Below, in pieces: positions 15,485 to 23,339 of a DNA stretch of 29,227 nucleotides. The first letter of the stretch is position 1. Each line of letters begins with the position of its first letter. This stretch comes from Deltaproteobacteria bacterium (GTDB lineage: Bacteria; SAR324; NAC60-12), in NCBI GenBank assembly GCA_002716165.1, contig PAZT01000001.1, positions 9,799 through 39,025 of the forward strand, given 5' to 3'. The position numbers were made by a program, and so were the translations under genes. The notes below the pieces were generated by a model. That model did not search any database. It was given only the letters and a program-made list of their open reading frames with translations, and had not been told where the DNA came from.

Positions 15485-16402
15485 ATGCAGCAGCTGGTTT
15501 CAGAGTTTTTGAACTCGCTTAACAATAAAAAATACTCACCAAACAGCATTCAAAGTCATCGACTAGATCTGCGTAAATTTTTAAGTTGGCTGAAAGTAAA
15601 TGAGGATAATTACGACAGCGGTGAACTGCTCAAAAAAATACGCAAACTGAATTTGGAAGATCTTGAAGACTACCTGAATTTCCTCCGTCAGTATTACAAG
15701 CCGAGGACACTGGCGCGTCACACCTCTTCACTAAAACTTTTTCTTGACCACCTCGAATTGAATGGCCTTATTAAAAAAAGTCCGGCACATCAACTCCGTT
15801 TTCCGGAAGTATTGCCAGAGGCTCCAGAAATTCTTTCTCCACAGGAAGTTGTTGCTTTGCTAGAATCTCCTTTGCCACATCATTATCTAGGGATGAGAGA
15901 CAGGGCAATGCTAGAGCTACTTTACTCCAGTGGACTTAAAGTAAATGAACTTCTTGGGCTGGATATTGAGGATTTATTTCTAGACCTAGAGTTTTTAAAA
16001 GTACGATCAAAACGTGAGAGAATGGTGCCGATTACTAGAAAAGCTATACTAGTGCTTAAGAAGTACCTTAAAGAGGCAAGAGTGAACCGTCTTCTGAATC
16101 CAAATGATCCATGTTTGTTTCCTGGACGTAACGGAACACGCATGTCCAGGGTCGGATTTTGGTCAATGATTAAAAAACACGCACAGCGAAGTGGAATCAG
16201 TAGCCGGATCAACCCTAGAATTCTAAGGCATTCATTTGCAGTTCATTTGTTACAAAACGGTATTGACCTTTCTGACATTAAAGAACTTTTTGGCTATGTC
16301 AGCTTAGATGCAACCCTTCAGTATGCTCATATTAATCGTCCCGATTTTATAAAAGTTTATCACGAACTTCATCCACGTGGTAGAAAACACGCTATAAAGT
16401 AG
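15485..16402 (+). CDS. Xer-type tyrosine recombinase with altered catalytic residues
   Basis: This 305-residue protein has the full XerC/XerD layout: an N-terminal core-binding domain (residues 1-100) and a C-terminal integrase domain aligning end to end with XerD (MRDRAMLELLYSSGL, then LRHSFAVHLLQNG and LQYAHI). Xer proteins resolve chromosome dimers at dif. Several active-site positions differ: the first catalytic Arg is Lys152 (SGLKVNELL), the His of HxxR is Arg245 (PRILRH), and the second His is Tyr271 (LFGYVS). Lys176, Arg248 and the nucleophile Tyr280 remain. It may be an inactive or specialised paralogue with canonical XerC/D elsewhere. No dif-like site is evident. The start has no Shine-Dalgarno. 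Confidence 0.9.
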   Translation: MQQLVSEFLNSLNNKKYSPNSIQSHRLDLRKFLSWLKVNEDNYDSGELLKKIRKLNLEDLEDYLNFLRQYYKPRTLARHTSSLKLFLDHLELNGLIKKSPAHQLRFPEVLPEAPEILSPQEVVALLESPLPHHYLGMRDRAMLELLYSSGLKVNELLGLDIEDLFLDLEFLKVRSKRERMVPITRKAILVLKKYLKEARVNRLLNPNDPCLFPGRNGTRMSRVGFWSMIKKHAQRSGISSRINPRILRHSFAVHLLQNGIDLSDIKELFGYVSLDATLQYAHINRPDFIKVYHELHPRGRKHAIK

Positions 16403-16415
16403 AATTAGTATTTAT

Positions 16416-17150
16416 TTAAAGCAAATGTTCCAAACCGTAAACAAGTTTTTTTAGGTGCATGACTTTTTTACAAGCAAGGCATACTCCGGGCATGAATGAG
16501 TCGCGGTGAATAGAATCATGTCTGATTTTAAGGGTCTGGCTCTTGCCACCAAAAATTACCTCCTGATGCGCAACTAATCCGGGAAGTCTTACAGAGTGTA
16601 TGCGAACGCCCTCAGATTTAGCGCCCCTTGCCCCAAGAAGAATTTCTTTTTCATTGATTTTTTTCTGAACTGATTTTCTCGATTCAGATAACAAATTGGA
16701 AGTTTTTATTGCAGTACCTGAAGGAGCGTCTGCTTTTAGGTCGTGATGCAGTTCAATTATTTCTACGTTTGGAAAATATTTGGCCGCGTCTTGAGCATAT
16801 TTCATCATCAGCACTGCCCCAACAGCAAAATTAGGAACAATTATTCCACCGTTTTTATGAATTCTACAAAGTTCTTGTAGTTTAGAAACTTGATCTGGAA
16901 GCAGTCCACTGGTTCCAATAACTGGTCTTGAACCAGATTCTATAATAGCTACAGCATTTTCCATAACGACTTCTGCAGTAGTAAAGTCAACAACAACTTC
17001 TGCTTTAGTTTTTTTGATCGTATTGGAAAGGTTATCTCCTAAATCAGTTTTGGCAACAAGTTCCAGTTCGTTATCTTCAGTGATCGCTTTAACAGACTCC
17101 AACCCCATACTACCCTTGGAACCGTTTATCAATACCCTTATAAGTCTCAT
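16416..17150 (-). CDS. dapB: 4-hydroxy-tetrahydrodipicolinate reductase
   Basis: DapB reduces the dapA product with NAD(P)H in the diaminopimelate/lysine pathway, which feeds peptidoglycan synthesis. The 244-residue protein opens with a Rossmann motif RVLINGSKGSMG (residues 5-16), has VVVDFTT around 52-58, GTSGL near 79-83, NFAVGAVLM near 107-115, and the catalytic signature ELHHDLKADAPSGTA with His135, His136 and Lys139. It is slightly shorter than most DapB proteins but no motif is missing. It converges with the Xer-like gene, separated by only 13 bases, and no dap partner gene is adjacent. Confidence 0.95.
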   Translation of the reverse strand: MRLIRVLINGSKGSMGLESVKAITEDNELELVAKTDLGDNLSNTIKKTKAEVVVDFTTAEVVMENAVAIIESGSRPVIGTSGLLPDQVSKLQELCRIHKNGGIIVPNFAVGAVLMMKYAQDAAKYFPNVEIIELHHDLKADAPSGTAIKTSNLLSESRKSVQKKINEKEILLGARGAKSEGVRIHSVRLPGLVAHQEVIFGGKSQTLKIRHDSIHRDSFMPGVCLACKKVMHLKKLVYGLEHLL

Positions 17151-17292
17151 GGATTAAATTATTTCTAGGCTGTAGTAAAAAAACAATAACTCGGTCTGAC
17201 TCGATTTAATTTTCAATTCGGCTTAGGATAGATAATTTAAACCGCATGATCATTTATTTTTTGAAAAATTTCAAGACAGGGGCTTTTAAATT

Positions 17293-17664
17293 ATGAGCAG
17301 GTGTAAATTTTATGTAATTAATACTCAAAAATCTCAGGAATTGGTGGACGGACTTCACAAAATTACTTTGGAATGTGAAAATAGATTTGACGTTCACGGA
17401 TTTCTCTGGATAGATAAGGATGATGAAATTATGCAGATCCAAATACTCTTTGGTGAGATAGCTATAGAATGGAGATTCGAGAGTGGCATCAAATACAGCC
17501 TTACTAACCGTGCAACTGAAATTCCAGAAGGAATAGGATTTCATAAAGGAGTCCGGGATCTTCGTCAAGCAGAAGAAACAGATTCAATTGAGTCGGTCAA
17601 GGAAGCAGTTCTTAATGCTGAATTTCCTTCTGAGTGGTCAGAAAAAATTAAGCAGAAGTTTTAA
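17293..17664 (+). CDS. Small uncharacterised soluble protein
   Basis: I do not recognise this 123-residue product. It is acidic, has no signal peptide or membrane helix, and alternates beta-like strands (GFLWIDKDDEIMQIQILFGE, IAIEWRFESGIKYSL) with a C-terminal helical part ending SEWSEKIKQKF. Composition looks protein-like, unlike the overlapping reading frame on the opposite strand. The upstream region has GGGG rather far from the ATG and no clear Shine-Dalgarno. It lies between dapB (divergent) and the barrel gene (convergent), so it is likely a single-gene unit. Confidence 0.6.
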   Translation: MSRCKFYVINTQKSQELVDGLHKITLECENRFDVHGFLWIDKDDEIMQIQILFGEIAIEWRFESGIKYSLTNRATEIPEGIGFHKGVRDLRQAEETDSIESVKEAVLNAEFPSEWSEKIKQKF

Positions 17665-17731
17665 GAAATTTGTTTTAAAGAAAATTATTTGTTATGTTTT
17701 TCTAACTCTGCTGAGCATTATTGTACATTTT

Positions 17732-18463
17732 TTAGAAGCCAAATCCGTAGGTGATTATGAACATTCCTGTAAATGCTTTTATATCAGTCGCTGTTTTATT
17801 TGCCTCAGATAGAGTTGTACCTGTTTCCGTCCCAGATTTGTGAGTAACTGATATGTCCTCGCTAAGTACGGTTCCAGTTTGGTACCAGTCAATTCCAAAG
17901 TATCCTCCCCAATCTGCAGTCCATTCATTACCAATCCCATAATTCAGTTGTGTTATTGTATAATCAATATCATAAGTTACACCTGAAAAATTCCAATCCG
18001 GATAAGTAACCTTGTAAATAGCATATCCAAAGGGAATATTGAAAGAATTTCCAAAATAATATCTGCCGTTAATCTCAGTTGCAGTGAAATTAATTGTCTG
18101 CGAATTTGTTGTATAACCTGCTGATTCGCTGTAGTCGGAATATGAATAATCATAATCACCCGCACCCTGAGTATATCCAATTGTCCAGACTTCACCTGGA
18201 ATCTCAATCTGAGTTGGATTTGTTGTGGAGTAAATTAAATGAGATTTCCACTTCATAATTCCAGATTTGAAACCTATTCTTGCAGTCTGATTTAGTCTGT
18301 TAGTTGCTGAACCACCTCCAGAACTTCCTCCACCTCCTCCAAAACCCCCGCCTCCAAAATCTTGAACCTGTGCAAACGAAATACTTACGCTAAACAGAAA
18401 CGTAAAACAAAAAAAGCATAATTTTATGTAGAAGGAAATTCTAGAGTCCATGACTTTTTTCAT
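17732..18463 (-). CDS. Predicted outer-membrane beta-barrel protein with Gly-rich N-terminal segment
   Basis: This 243-residue secreted protein has a signal peptide (basic start, hydrophobic core to about residue 30, likely cleavage after SFA). A glycine/serine-rich stretch follows at residues 37-52. The mature part has alternating aromatic and polar strands (GRYYFGNSFNIPFGYAIY, QLNYGIGNEW, GGYFGIDWYQTG) and ends in FIITYGFGF; a C-terminal Phe is the usual signal for outer-membrane barrel insertion. It shares most of these blocks with the next gene (18734-19348), so the two are paralogues. A variable loop rich in Tyr, Ser and Asp (around 103-115) differs between them. Function is unknown; small barrel of OmpA/OmpW size is my best guess. 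Confidence 0.75.
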   Translation of the reverse strand: MKKVMDSRISFYIKLCFFCFTFLFSVSISFAQVQDFGGGGFGGGGGSSGGGSATNRLNQTARIGFKSGIMKWKSHLIYSTTNPTQIEIPGEVWTIGYTQGAGDYDYSYSDYSESAGYTTNSQTINFTATEINGRYYFGNSFNIPFGYAIYKVTYPDWNFSGVTYDIDYTITQLNYGIGNEWTADWGGYFGIDWYQTGTVLSEDISVTHKSGTETGTTLSEANKTATDIKAFTGMFIITYGFGF

Positions 18464-18546
18464 TCATAATTTTTTCAAAAATTTTGACGTACTTTAATGA
18501 TTATTTTAAAATGTAAGACTTAAACTAATAACTATATAACAACCTT

Positions 18547-18552
18547 ATTATA
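18547..18552 (-). promoter_or_regulatory. Candidate -10 box upstream of the Gly-rich barrel gene
   Basis: Read on the minus strand this is a perfect TATAAT, placed about 85 bases before the ATG at 18463. I see no matching -35 element, so the assignment is weak. Confidence 0.3.
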
Positions 18553-18733
18553 GAAATGGCATTTACTAGTTAAGCTTATGACCTCGAAATACTTTTTAAG
18601 TTCAATAACATTTATGACTGTCCCTGAAGAAATAAAATTTGCCATTTATTTTGCTATTTAAAGGAGGGTCAATGAATAAAAGCTAATAAAAGTCCATCCA
18701 TAAAAACTATTGAATGAATCAAATGAAATTTGA

Positions 18734-19348
18734 TCAGAAGCCAAATCCAAAAGTTAATATTAATGCCCCTCCAAAAGCATTAACATCCGTTGATTCTTCC
18801 TCAGCCGCCGCCTTTGTCGCAGAAGTCTCAGTACCAGACTTGCGAGTAACTGTTATTTTATCACTAAGTTTAATTCCTCCTTGATACCAATCTATTGCAA
18901 GGAATCCACCCCAGTCATAGGTCCAATCGTTTCCAATGCCAAAATTTAACTGAGTCATATTATAATCAAGTTCATAATTCACATTCGAATAGGTCCAATC
19001 ATCCTTATGAATGTTATAAATTGCTACACCAAAAGGAATATTAAATGAATTTCCAAGATAATATCTTCCTGTTAGTTCCGTTGTAGTAAACGTCCAGATA
19101 TCCTCCACTGTCGAACTGCCCGATGTTGTGGTACTTTTTAAATCCCCTGAACCATATACAAAGCCAAAAGTTAATTCTTCACCCGGAAATTCAAGTACAA
19201 AAGGAGAAGAAATTAAGTACATAAGATGAATCCCAGATTTCTGACCTACTCTAAAAATTTGATCTTTCCTATTACCCGCCGAGTCGGCTGCAATAACAAA
19301 AGAGTTTACCGAAAACAAAGTAGCCACACATAGAATAAATTTTTTCAT
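18734..19348 (-). CDS. Predicted outer-membrane beta-barrel protein, paralogue
   Basis: This 204-residue protein has a short signal peptide (MKKFILCVATLFSVNSFVIA, cleavage probably just before ADS) and a mature barrel-like sequence. It parallels its neighbour block by block: FRVGQKSGIHLMY, ELTGRYYLGNSFNIPFGVAIY, NMTQLNFGIGNDW, GGFLAIDWYQGG, ITVTRKSGTET, and the ending LILTFGFGF. It lacks the neighbour's Gly-rich segment and has a shorter variable loop. A GGAG ribosome-binding site lies six to seven bases before the ATG. The pair looks like a tandem duplication followed by loop divergence. No function is assigned. Confidence 0.75.
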   Translation of the reverse strand: MKKFILCVATLFSVNSFVIAADSAGNRKDQIFRVGQKSGIHLMYLISSPFVLEFPGEELTFGFVYGSGDLKSTTTSGSSTVEDIWTFTTTELTGRYYLGNSFNIPFGVAIYNIHKDDWTYSNVNYELDYNMTQLNFGIGNDWTYDWGGFLAIDWYQGGIKLSDKITVTRKSGTETSATKAAAEEESTDVNAFGGALILTFGFGF

Positions 19349-19897
19349 TTTTTTGCTCCGATTCAGATTCTTTAGGAAGATATATTAAGAAATCAATATC
19401 TACTATACCAATGATACAAAAACCAAAAAATTAGTAAAATTGAGAGCCCAGAAGTTGCAAACAAAATTTATTTAAATCAATCATGCCTGAATGCAATTTA
19501 AAGGCCCGAATTTAAGCAATTAAATATAAATTAACAGTAATAGAGAAAATGTTGAAAATTTAGAAAGCTAACAATCTTACTAAGCACAAATTTATTTGAG
19601 GATTTATAACCAGCATTTTATGGCGCCGTTTTTGAGAAAATAGATGTTTGGAGCTATTTTGATGTATAATTTTAATCTCCCGCCGTTTTTAAAACTAGTC
19701 TCAAAAAAATTAAGCTGTAATTTAACCTCAAGTTTAATATGCATCCACAAGCTTAAACATAAATCAAAGAAAAATCTAATCATGTTCAATACTATGATTT
19801 AATCATTTTTAATGGTTTTTATGTGAGTGGGCAAACTGAGGGTTTTCATATAAATTTAAATTAATTTTTCTTGATAAATGAAAAATTCATATTCAAG
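19349..19897. other. 549-base gene-free region
   Basis: I see no convincing gene in this AT-rich stretch between the CoA-pyrophosphatase-like gene and the barrel pair. It holds the ribosome-binding site and presumably the promoter of the 18734-19348 gene, an exact 10-base direct repeat (CGCCGTTTTT at 19624 and 19681) associated with inverted repeats, and a hairpin after the Nudix gene. Confidence 0.6.
19863..19887 (-). terminator. Possible terminator hairpin after the Nudix/HEPN unit
   Basis: Perfect 8-base arms (19863-19870 and 19880-19887, AATTTTTC and its complement) enclose a nine-base loop shortly after the stop codon at 19898. The stem is AT-rich and no long T run follows, so termination strength is doubtful. 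Confidence 0.3.
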
Positions 19898-20533
19898 TTA
19901 TTCCTCATTGTATTGCATAGTTCGTGACATCCATGTTGGTGAGTCTGGATGATGCACAGGGAAATCTGGTACAAAATCCAACCCTACCTCCAGCAAGCGA
20001 AAGATCAACTTTGCTGTCAGACCCCAAATATCATATCCTTGAAATTCAAAATGGTGAACTATAACAGGGAATGAGAATGTTTTTTTTTCCTCTGACCAAT
20101 GATTTTCACTTTTCATGAAAAATGCAAGAGGTACTTTGAATACAGACTCAATTTCATCGGTATTGGGCACAGGTTCAAAATCTGAGGGAATCAAGCCCAC
20201 ATATGGCGTCACCAAATAATAATGAAGCGAAAGAATCTGATCGAGCTTCCCAATAATATTAATTTTCTCCCACGATAACCCAATTTCTTCATGCGTTTCA
20301 CGAAGTGCAGTATGCATTGAATTCTCGTCGTCACTATCCTGCTTTCCACCAGGAAACGAAACCTGGCCAGGATGTGAGCGCATTTCATTTGAGCGACGAG
20401 TAAGCATCAAAAAAATCTCACCTTCAGACTCCAACAGTGGAATAAGTACCGAAGCACGTTTGCGCATCTTAAAATTTTTCGGTGGATTATGTTCAGCCAG
20501 AGCCTTTATAATTCTCTCAACTTCTCGGATCAT
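19898..20533 (-). CDS. Nudix hydrolase of the CoA pyrophosphatase (NudL-like) group
   Basis: Proteins of this group cleave coenzyme A and its derivatives to 3',5'-ADP and 4'-phosphopantetheine. The 211-residue product has the CoA-type signature before and within the Nudix box: LTRRSNEMRSHPGQVSFPGG (residues 44-63) running into DSDDENSMHTALRETHEEIGL, where REXXEE supplies the metal ligands. Downstream VTPYVGLIP and the region FKVPLAFFM also fit NudL/NUDT8-like proteins. The ATG overlaps the stop of the HEPN gene as ATGA, so the pair is probably translated together. Substrate identity is inferred from family. Confidence 0.87.
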   Translation of the reverse strand: MIREVERIIKALAEHNPPKNFKMRKRASVLIPLLESEGEIFLMLTRRSNEMRSHPGQVSFPGGKQDSDDENSMHTALRETHEEIGLSWEKINIIGKLDQILSLHYYLVTPYVGLIPSDFEPVPNTDEIESVFKVPLAFFMKSENHWSEEKKTFSFPVIVHHFEFQGYDIWGLTAKLIFRLLEVGLDFVPDFPVHHPDSPTWMSRTMQYNEE

Positions 20534-20964
20534 GGATCAAAAAAACGCTGTCTGTTTTCCTGCCAGTATAAACCGACAATTTTAAGTATTTTCCTGCTTG
20601 CCTCAAAAGAAGTTTTAGCAAATGCTGGAGTGAACTGTATATTTTTTTGACTGGTGTTTCCTAAAAAATCTCGATCAAGAGCACTGTCTAGTACAGCGCA
20701 CTGTGATCTAGCTTGCTCGAACATGGTAGATACTGAATTGCACTGATTCAGCATTTCAGTGGAAGAATATGCTGGAAGCTGAAAATTTCCATGTGCCTGC
20801 AAAATTGAACTGAGAGCATTTATTGTAGCTTGGCTACTGAAGAGACAGCTTGTGTCAGGATGAGATTTGATCATTGATTTAGCCATTTCCAAATCATCTT
20901 TGGACTGTTCCCACGAAACCTTCGCTCGACGAATACTTCTTTCAGATTCTTGTGCTTTTTGCAT
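20530..20964 (-). CDS. HEPN-domain protein
   Basis: This 144-residue all-helical protein resembles HEPN domains: SWEQSKDDLEMAKSMIKSHP opens the first helix, SCLFSSQATINALSSILQAHG gives the second, and LDSALDRDFLGNT followed by FTPAFAKTSFEASRKILKIV matches the later helices. HEPN proteins are often RNases or partners of MNT nucleotidyltransferases, but the catalytic R-X4-6-H motif is not visible and no MNT gene is next to it. It may therefore be a non-catalytic nucleotide- or protein-binding member. It is the upstream gene of a two-gene unit with the Nudix hydrolase (4-base overlap). It lacks a clear Shine-Dalgarno. Confidence 0.65.
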   Translation of the reverse strand: MQKAQESERSIRRAKVSWEQSKDDLEMAKSMIKSHPDTSCLFSSQATINALSSILQAHGNFQLPAYSSTEMLNQCNSVSTMFEQARSQCAVLDSALDRDFLGNTSQKNIQFTPAFAKTSFEASRKILKIVGLYWQENRQRFFDP

Positions 20965-21170
20965 AAAATGTGTTATAAAATGTAGAAGTTAAAAAATTAT
21001 TGAAGTATTATTTTTATTAGAACCGGAGCAAATTATTACCTTTATATTTCTGCAAATTATATATAAAATTATAGGAACAAGCTTCTTATTGTTTTCAGTT
21101 TTTTTTTGTAATATTATTTTGAGTACAAAACTACAAAAATTTTTGGACTTATTTATCATTAAGAATGGAT

Positions 21171-21842
21171 TCATTCGATACTGTGTTTTTCGAGATATTT
21201 TTCTATATCATGACAAATTTTCTCATCCAGCATTACATTTCCGTTTACAGTCCTGTTCTTTAAATAAATGCATACTTCCCGAATGGTAATTATAGACCAG
21301 ACCGGGACTCCTGTTTTTAGCTTAAATTCAGTAATTGTGTCCACTCCACGGGAACTGCATTCCATACGATCCAGAGCCACCAAAACTCCGGAAAATTTAA
21401 TCTTGCAGAGTTCCCAGACCATTTCTATGGACTCAATTTTTGTATTTCCATCAGTGAACACGTCATCAACCATAACAGCTACGTCTTCTGGTTGAGGAAA
21501 ATGACCAACAATGGTTCCCTGATCGCCGTGTGTTTTAATTTCTTTACGATTAAAAAAATAACCAATGTTACGGTTAAGTTTTTTTGAAAGCGTTGTTGCG
21601 GCAGTTACGCACAATGGAATTCCCTTGTATGCCGGACCAAAAACAAGACTGCAGGAGGGAAGATGATGTTCAATAGCCGAAGCATAGAATTGTCCAAGCT
21701 TTTCTATTAAAGCTCCGGTGTTAAATTTGGAAGAGTTAAAAAAGTAAGGAGAAACTCTCCCGCTCTTTAGTGTGAACTTGCCGAACTGAAGTGCATTTGA
21801 TTTGACTAGAAATTCTGCAAATTGTTTTTTATATTTTTGCAT
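21171..21842 (-). CDS. pyrE: Orotate phosphoribosyltransferase
   Basis: PyrE joins orotate and PRPP to form OMP in pyrimidine synthesis. From the ATG at 21842 the protein is 223 residues and lines up with E. coli PyrE from its first residue (MQKYKKQFAEF). Motifs: FGKFTLKSGRVSPYFFN with Lys26, FGPAYKGIP with Lys73, FNRKEIKTHGDQG with Lys100, Lys103 and His105, and the PRPP loop VDDVFTDGNT (125-134). The loop has Asp where TAG is usual. The frame stays open upstream to an ATG at 21905, which would add 21 residues not seen in relatives, so I prefer the later start. The gene is divergent from cysE, and pyrG lies at the far end of the window. Confidence 0.95.
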   Translation of the reverse strand: MQKYKKQFAEFLVKSNALQFGKFTLKSGRVSPYFFNSSKFNTGALIEKLGQFYASAIEHHLPSCSLVFGPAYKGIPLCVTAATTLSKKLNRNIGYFFNRKEIKTHGDQGTIVGHFPQPEDVAVMVDDVFTDGNTKIESIEMVWELCKIKFSGVLVALDRMECSSRGVDTITEFKLKTGVPVWSIITIREVCIYLKNRTVNGNVMLDEKICHDIEKYLEKHSIE

Positions 21843-21962
21843 TTGACTTAAGGACTGAATTATGAGATACGTTGAAAGCATATCAGTAACTCTAGTGCAA
21901 CTCAATATAGGATAGATTATTAATCTGAAAATTATTTATAACACTGATACAAAATAAATGCT

Positions 21963-22880
21963 ATGTCCACAGATCAGGGAAAAAGACTGCAAAAAGTTAT
22001 TGACTCATTGATGGTTTCATATAACCAGCATCAGGATATAGAGCACATCGGTGATATGAATATTCCAGCAAAAGAGAGTATTATTAACTTAACTGAGGAC
22101 ATACAGGTGCTTCTTTTCCCGGGTTTGATCCGTCAGGAGTCCTTTGACAATCTTAATTTACCGCATCTGATTGGACAAAAGACTGTATCTATTTTTTACC
22201 GTCTCAGGGAAGCCATTGAACTTGTACTTTGTTGGAAAGCTTCACTTGAGGGAGAGCTTTGCCATGAAAGACCAGAATTTGGAGATCAGGTAGAAAGCAT
22301 TACCTATGAATTCTTGGGATACCTTCCCAAACTGCGCGAAATTCTTTCAGAAGATGTTGAAGCAATTCTTCGTGGAGATCCTGCTTCTGTAAGCAAGCGT
22401 GAAATCGTATTGGCTTATCCAGGACTTCAGGCAGTAAGTGTTTTCAGAATTGCTAACTTTTTGTACCAAAGGGCCGTGCCACTGATACCAAGAATCATGA
22501 CTGAACACATACATTCAAAAACTGGAATTGATATTCATCCAGGCGTCTCAATAGGTAGGGGGCTGATGATCGATCACGGTACAGGGATTGTAATTGGTGA
22601 AACGGCTATTATCAAGGATCAGGTAAGGCTATATCAGGGAGTCACATTAGGTGCGCTAAGTCCTCAACATTCTCTAGCGAACCCTGACTTAAAACGTCAT
22701 CCTACAATTGAGCGTAATGTGATAGTCTATTCAGGAGCAACTATACTGGGAGATGTAGTTGTTGGAGAAGGATCTATTATAGGAGGTAATGTCTGGCTTA
22801 CACACAGTATCCCCCCTAATAGCAGGGTTTTTTTGAAGGATTCCGATTCTGTTCAAGTTGAAAGACTAAAGGTGAGCTAG
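21963..22880 (+). CDS. cysE: Serine O-acetyltransferase
   Basis: CysE acetylates serine with acetyl-CoA, the first step of cysteine synthesis. The 305-residue protein has a long helical N-terminal domain and a C-terminal left-handed beta-helix of hexapeptide repeats, starting near GIDIHPGVSIGRGLMIDHG. His192, Asp204 and His205 correspond to conserved active-site positions, and the repeat IVIGETAIIKDQVRLYQGVTLG continues the coil. The tail VWLTHSIPPNSRVF closes the helix. The length matches the long form that has an extended N terminus, in contrast to the short EpsC-type enzymes. No Shine-Dalgarno is seen before the ATG. cysK is not adjacent. Confidence 0.95.
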   Translation: MSTDQGKRLQKVIDSLMVSYNQHQDIEHIGDMNIPAKESIINLTEDIQVLLFPGLIRQESFDNLNLPHLIGQKTVSIFYRLREAIELVLCWKASLEGELCHERPEFGDQVESITYEFLGYLPKLREILSEDVEAILRGDPASVSKREIVLAYPGLQAVSVFRIANFLYQRAVPLIPRIMTEHIHSKTGIDIHPGVSIGRGLMIDHGTGIVIGETAIIKDQVRLYQGVTLGALSPQHSLANPDLKRHPTIERNVIVYSGATILGDVVVGEGSIIGGNVWLTHSIPPNSRVFLKDSDSVQVERLKVS

Positions 22881-23021
22881 AGAAAAGTTTGCAAATACTG
22901 ACTAACTAAGTAGATAATTAATTTAAATTTAGCAAATTTTTAACTAAATTCTATTTGAATAATTTTTTAATTAAGAAAGGTTTTTGTTCGACAAATTTAG
23001 CTTGTTCAAGAGAGATGGTTT

Positions 23022-23330
23022 ATGAGTGATATTGAATATGATGAGCAAGTAAAAACTAAATCTCAAAAAAAACTCAAACCTCCACAAAGTTATAAAGTAC
23101 TGCTGCATAACGACAATTATACCACAATGGAGTTTGTAATATTTGTACTGGAAACAGTATTTAGCAAAAGCCTATCAGAAGCAACTCGCATCATGCTGCA
23201 TGTTCATAACAACGGAATTGGAGTGTGTGGTTCTTATAGTTATGAGGTTGCAGAAACTAAAGTGGAAACAGTACATAGTCTGGCAGAACAATATGAATTC
23301 CCTCTGCTGGCTACAATGGAAGAAAACTAA
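23022..23330 (+). CDS. clpS: ClpS adaptor of the ClpAP protease
   Basis: ClpS delivers N-end-rule substrates to ClpA. The 102-residue product has an unstructured basic N terminus and the core motif KVLLHNDNYTTMEFV with Asn30 and Asp31, residues equivalent to those that bind the N-degron amino group. His62 lies in MLHVHNNGIGVCG, and SYEVAETKVETVHSLA follows as expected. The second Asp of the usual NDD triplet is Asn here. A purine-rich GAGAGA precedes the ATG. clpA begins 10 bases downstream, the standard proteobacterial pairing. Confidence 0.96.
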   Translation: MSDIEYDEQVKTKSQKKLKPPQSYKVLLHNDNYTTMEFVIFVLETVFSKSLSEATRIMLHVHNNGIGVCGSYSYEVAETKVETVHSLAEQYEFPLLATMEEN

Positions 23331-23339
23331 ATTAGGGTT

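Noticed and set aside
17254..17568. 104-residue minus-strand reading frame
   Set aside because: It overlaps the more protein-like plus-strand gene at 17293-17664, and its composition (Phe, Ser, Lys, Tyr rich) looks like a shadow frame.
19604..19789. 61-residue minus-strand reading frame in the gene-free region
   Set aside because: It is hydrophobic and AT-driven in composition, has no ribosome-binding site, and contains the repeats described separately.
20989..21289. Small reading frames on both strands near the pyrE 3' end
   Set aside because: They are AT-rich, Lys/Ile/Phe-biased, overlap each other or pyrE, and lack ribosome-binding sites.
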